The position numbers and the translations under genes were made by a program. The notes under the pieces are model-generated. The model ran no database searches, was not told the DNA's origin, and saw nothing but the letters and a program-made list of their open reading frames with translations. Below, piece by piece: positions 60,912-64,000 of a stretch of 64,000 nucleotides of DNA (position 1 is the first letter of the stretch; each line of letters opens with the position of its first letter). The DNA lies in NCBI GenBank assembly GCA_013285405.1, contig CP053446.1, positions 3,023,001-3,087,000 of the forward strand, in the 5' to 3' direction. Source of the DNA: Ignavibacteriota bacterium (GTDB lineage Bacteria > Bacteroidota > Ignavibacteria > Ignavibacteriales > Ignavibacteriaceae).

Positions 60912-62237
60912 ATGAAAACACCTTTAGTTGTAATAGTCGGAAGACCGAACGTCGGAAAATCTACACTCTTCAACAGACTTGTTGGAAAAAGAGATGCGAT
61001 TGTTGACAATGTAAGTGGTGTTACTCGAGACAGAATTTATGGAGAAGCGGATTGGGCTGGTAAAAAATTCCAGGTAATTGATACTGGTGGTTATGTGCCT
61101 GAAAGTGAAGACGTTTTTGAAACTGCAATCCGTGAACAGGTTGAAATTGCAATTAGTGAAGCTGATAGTATTATATTTGTTGTTGATGTTCGCGACGGTA
61201 TCCTTCCAACCGATAAAGAAATAATGACAATGCTTCGCACTTCCGGTCGTGAGTTTTTTTTGCTTGTTAATAAAGCAGATGCACCGGGCTTTGATGCTGC
61301 TGCATCAGAATTTTATAAACTCGGTGTCAAGAAAATTTATCCGGTATCCGCGTTAAGCGGAAGAAATCTTGGTGATTTACTTGAAGATGTAACCGATGGC
61401 TTTTCTGAACAGGAAAAACCTGAAGAAGATCCAAGACTTAAAATTGCAATTGTCGGAAGACCAAACGTCGGAAAATCATCACTCGTAAATTCACTACTTG
61501 GCGAAGAAAGAAGTATAGTGACAGATATTCCCGGAACAACCCGCGATAGTATTGATACGATCCTGAAATATTACGGTGAAGAAATAGTTTTGATTGATAC
61601 AGCAGGACTTCGTAAAAAGAAAAAAGTTCAGGAAAGTATTGAATTTTATTCTAATATAAGAACATTAAAAGCTATTGGTGAGTGTGATGTTGCAGTTGTA
61701 ATGATCGATTCAGTAATTGGTTTAGAAAAGCAGGATCAAAAAATTATTGATGAAGTTGTTCGCTGGAGGAAAGGATTGATCATTGCAATAAATAAATGGG
61801 ATCTTGTTGAAAAAGATTCCAACACTTCAGCGATGTACGAAAAATTACTTCATCAAAAAATGGGTGCTATCGATTATGCGGAAATAATTTTTATCTCTGC
61901 ACTTACGAAACAAAGAATCTTTAAACTTATTGAGCTCAGTAAGCAGGTTAGCGGAGAACGGAAAAAGAAAATAGCTACTAAAGCACTGAATGAATTTCTT
62001 CTGTCTGAAATTGAAAAATCACCGCCTCACACAACACCATCGGGTAAAGAAGTTAAAATAAAATACATTACCCAGATTGGTGAGCATTATCCCATCTTTG
62101 CATTCTTTTGCAACTATCCAAAACACGTCGGAGATAATTACAAACGCTTCCTCGAAAAGTTGATTCGAAGTCGTTGGGGATTTAAAGGAGTTCCGATGAC
62201 ACTTAGCTTTAAATCAAAATCATCAACGCAGGAATAA
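60912..62237 (+). CDS. der: Ribosome-assembly GTPase Der (EngA)
   Basis: 441 aa with two G domains in tandem, unique to Der: GRPNVGKSTLFNRLVG and DTGGYV with NKAD in the first, GRPNVGKSSLVNSLLG and DTAGLRKK with NKWD in the second. The KH-like C-terminal domain has HTTPSGKEVKIKYITQ and FCNYPKHVGDNYKRFLEKLI. It assists 50S maturation. Its stop abuts the ATG of the next gene without any spacer (TAAATG). Confidence 0.98.
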   Translation: MKTPLVVIVGRPNVGKSTLFNRLVGKRDAIVDNVSGVTRDRIYGEADWAGKKFQVIDTGGYVPESEDVFETAIREQVEIAISEADSIIFVVDVRDGILPTDKEIMTMLRTSGREFFLLVNKADAPGFDAAASEFYKLGVKKIYPVSALSGRNLGDLLEDVTDGFSEQEKPEEDPRLKIAIVGRPNVGKSSLVNSLLGEERSIVTDIPGTTRDSIDTILKYYGEEIVLIDTAGLRKKKKVQESIEFYSNIRTLKAIGECDVAVVMIDSVIGLEKQDQKIIDEVVRWRKGLIIAINKWDLVEKDSNTSAMYEKLLHQKMGAIDYAEIIFISALTKQRIFKLIELSKQVSGERKKKIATKALNEFLLSEIEKSPPHTTPSGKEVKIKYITQIGEHYPIFAFFCNYPKHVGDNYKRFLEKLIRSRWGFKGVPMTLSFKSKSSTQE

Positions 62238-63593
62238 ATGAAACGACCTGTAAAAATAATTGTTGTTGGTGGAAATGCTGCTGGTCCTGCTGCCGCTGCA
62301 AAAGCAAAACGATTCAATCCAAACGCTGAAGTAATTTTGTACGAAGGAAATGAATTCATTTCGACAGGAACTTGTGAAATGCCTTATGTGCTGTCTGGTG
62401 AAATAGAAAATATTAATAAAATTATCTACTTCAACCCTTCAACATTTCAGAGAGAAAAAAATGTTAAAGTATTTATAAAACATTTTGTCGAAGAAATTGA
62501 TACTAAAAAGAAAATAATCATCGTAAAAGACTTAATTGAAAATAAAATAATCAAACAGGATTATGATAAGCTTATACTCTGCACAGGTTCAAAAGCCAAA
62601 ACATTACCCGACTTTGATACGCATATAAAAAATATTTTTAATCTCAAAAATGTAAATGATTTGAGAAGATTAGATGAATATATCAGACTAAATAAAGTTG
62701 GAAAAGCTGCAATTATCGGTTCAGGATTTATTGGTTTGGAAGCAACAGAAGCTTTAGTAAAACGAAATATCAAACTTAAAATTTTCGAAAAAGAAGCAAA
62801 ACCATTTCCGATTGCAGATAAAGAGTTTAGTGATGAAATCCAAAATATATTGACTCAGAACAGAGTTGAATTCTTTAGTAATATTGAAGAGATCGAACCG
62901 GTTATTACTGAAGATAAGCTTGTAGCAGTACGAATTGGTGAAAAGTTCATTGAAACAGATTTGGTTTTGATGACTATCGGTTTTGAGCCGGAGAATTTTT
63001 TAACACAATCTGTAAAACTTGAAATAGGAAAGTCCGGAGCAATCAAAGTTGATCAATATTTAAAAACATCGGACCGTTTTATTTTTGCTGCTGGTGATAA
63101 TGTTGAAGTTTTAAATGCAGTTACTGATAAACCGGATTATATTCCACTCGCAACTCATGCTTATAGTTTGGGTCGTATTGCAGGAGAGAATGCTGCAGGT
63201 GGAAATGTAAAGTATGATCCAATCATTAATAATATTAGTGTGAAAATATTTAATAAATATTTTGTTCAGGTTGGATTAACTTCAGGTGAAGCGACCAAAT
63301 CCGGATTCGAGTTTGAAACTTCTTTTATTAAAACGAAAAACCTGGTTGATGTTATGCCCGAAAGTGAATTTGTAATTGGTAAATTGGTTGTTGATAAACA
63401 GAATAAACGAATTTTAGGTGCATCATTTTTTGGTGGCAGGGAAGTTTCTGGTTATGCTGACCTGATATCGGCATTAATAAAATTGAAGGCTCCGGCATCT
63501 ATTCTTTCAAAAATTAATTATAATTATACACCACCGCTTTCTCCGTTTGTAAATATTCTAAGTTTACTCGGTAAAAAATTTACTCAATTATAA
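62238..63593 (+). CDS. CoA-disulfide reductase-like FAD/NAD(P)H oxidoreductase
   Basis: 451 aa. FAD-binding IIVVGGNAAGPAAAA is at the N-terminus and NAD(P)H-binding KAAIIGSGFIGLEATEAL near residue 156. A single active-site Cys (C46 in STGTCEMPYVLSG) replaces the usual C-x4-C, as in CoA-disulfide reductases and NADH oxidase/peroxidase-type enzymes. FAAGDN near residue 288 and the C-terminal dimer domain complete the fold. It reduces CoA disulfide, polysulfide or peroxide; the exact substrate is open. It is directly coupled to der. Confidence 0.85.
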   Translation: MKRPVKIIVVGGNAAGPAAAAKAKRFNPNAEVILYEGNEFISTGTCEMPYVLSGEIENINKIIYFNPSTFQREKNVKVFIKHFVEEIDTKKKIIIVKDLIENKIIKQDYDKLILCTGSKAKTLPDFDTHIKNIFNLKNVNDLRRLDEYIRLNKVGKAAIIGSGFIGLEATEALVKRNIKLKIFEKEAKPFPIADKEFSDEIQNILTQNRVEFFSNIEEIEPVITEDKLVAVRIGEKFIETDLVLMTIGFEPENFLTQSVKLEIGKSGAIKVDQYLKTSDRFIFAAGDNVEVLNAVTDKPDYIPLATHAYSLGRIAGENAAGGNVKYDPIINNISVKIFNKYFVQVGLTSGEATKSGFEFETSFIKTKNLVDVMPESEFVIGKLVVDKQNKRILGASFFGGREVSGYADLISALIKLKAPASILSKINYNYTPPLSPFVNILSLLGKKFTQL

Positions 63594-63611
63594 ATAGGTT
63601 ACGTATTGAAA

Positions 63612-64000
63612 ATGAAATCAACTTTCAAAAATCTTATCATCATTCAGCATCCATTGGTAAAAAAAGATGTGACTATTTTACGTGATAAGAAAACAAATGC
63701 TGAAATATTCAGAGCAGCAGTGACGAGAATTTCTAATATTATGGCTGTTGAGATCAGCAATTCTTTTTCTCTTAAAGAAGTAAAAGTTGAAACTCCTCTC
63801 GAAAAAACTATTGGTTATAAATTACAGCAGGACATTGTCTTAATTCCCGTGCTTCGTGCAGGTCTCGGAATGGTTGAAGGTTTTCTACAGTTAATTCCGA
63901 ATGCAAAACTTGGTCATGTTGGATTAGAAAGAAATGAAACAACTCTTCAACCAAATAGTTATTATCTTAAAACACCAAAGAATCTAAAAAACTCGGAAGT
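63612..64000 (+). CDS. upp: Uracil phosphoribosyltransferase (3' end cut by window)
   Basis: The frame from ATG 63612 runs off the window edge after 129 codons. It starts KSTFKNLIIIQHPLVKKDV, has FRAAVTRISNIMAVE and IPVLRAGLGMVEGFLQLIP, the UPP signature, and VGLERNETTLQPNSYYLKTP. It salvages uracil with PRPP to UMP. The C-terminal PRPP-binding site is outside the window. It lies 18 bp after the flavoprotein gene. Confidence 0.93.
   Translation, partial: MKSTFKNLIIIQHPLVKKDVTILRDKKTNAEIFRAAVTRISNIMAVEISNSFSLKEVKVETPLEKTIGYKLQQDIVLIPVLRAGLGMVEGFLQLIPNAKLGHVGLERNETTLQPNSYYLKTPKNLKNSE

Noticed and set aside
1..64000. CRISPR array, prophage or insertion sequence
   Set aside because: No regular spaced repeats, transposase, integrase or phage structural gene was seen in any frame; the only mobile-type signal is the cassette near 17 kb.

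Overview
The window reads as a chromosomal segment of an AT-rich, Gram-negative member of the Bacteroidota/Chlorobi branch, most likely an Ignavibacteria-type organism. Four lines of evidence support this. Signal peptides typically end in AQ or PQ. There is a type IX secretion (T9SS) PorU-PorV pair together with several proteins carrying NYPNP-type C-terminal sorting domains. A biopterin pathway is encoded, as known from green sulfur relatives. Strong Shine-Dalgarno sites appear before only some genes. Assignment to a genus or species is not possible from the sequence alone.

Layout. (1) 1-7.5 kb: surface polysaccharide cluster with an O-antigen ligase-like membrane protein (cut by the window edge), a GT9 transferase, a reversed pair of GT4 transferases, an initiating polyprenyl-phosphate sugar transferase and another GT4. 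(2) 7.7-13.4 kb: a very large secreted C25 (gingipain/PorU-like) cysteine peptidase with a T9SS tail. (3) 13.6-15.6 kb: glmS and tRNA-Phe. (4) 15.6-18.2 kb: small accessory stretch with a methyltransferase, a secreted protein and a two-gene unit whose ends look like an integron gene cassette with its attC site. (5) 18.2-25.4 kb: housekeeping run purC, pgsA-pgpA, cinA-thpR-recA-recX, a Nudix gene and murB. (6) 25.5-28.6 kb: phenylalanine hydroxylase, a peroxiredoxin, 6-pyruvoyl-tetrahydropterin synthase, GTP cyclohydrolase I and a short-chain reductase, which together make a plausible tetrahydrobiopterin-plus-hydroxylase cluster. (7) 28.7-33.3 kb: ECF sigma/anti-sigma operon flanked on both sides by small periplasmic Spy-like proteins, then tRNA-Leu, a TPR protein, a CMD/AhpD-like protein and a beta-barrel. 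(8) 33.5-41.7 kb: a cell-envelope operon of TPR protein, beta-barrel, HU-like/SPOR membrane protein, ExbB, ExbD and TonB. (9) 41.7-43.8 kb: a reverse-strand run of membrane proteins and a beta-propeller. (10) 44.0-46.4 kb: tRNA-Gln, tRNA-Glu, then ferredoxin, nth, an HD protein and a peroxiredoxin. (11) 46.5-60.8 kb: porU, porV, a T9SS-tailed M6-like protein whose zinc motif is lost, a peptidase/TolB-propeller/barrel fusion, a DUF5683-like protein and a secreted AGE-family epimerase. (12) 60.9-64 kb: der, a CoA-disulfide-reductase-like flavoprotein and the start of upp.

The unifying theme is the cell envelope: polysaccharide synthesis, energised outer-membrane transport, envelope-stress control, and T9SS export with sortase-mediated anchoring. 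The most distinctive non-housekeeping findings are the lone integron-type cassette at 16567-17482, the biopterin/hydroxylase cluster, and the two C25 peptidases with associated T9SS cargo, one of which looks like a dead protease.
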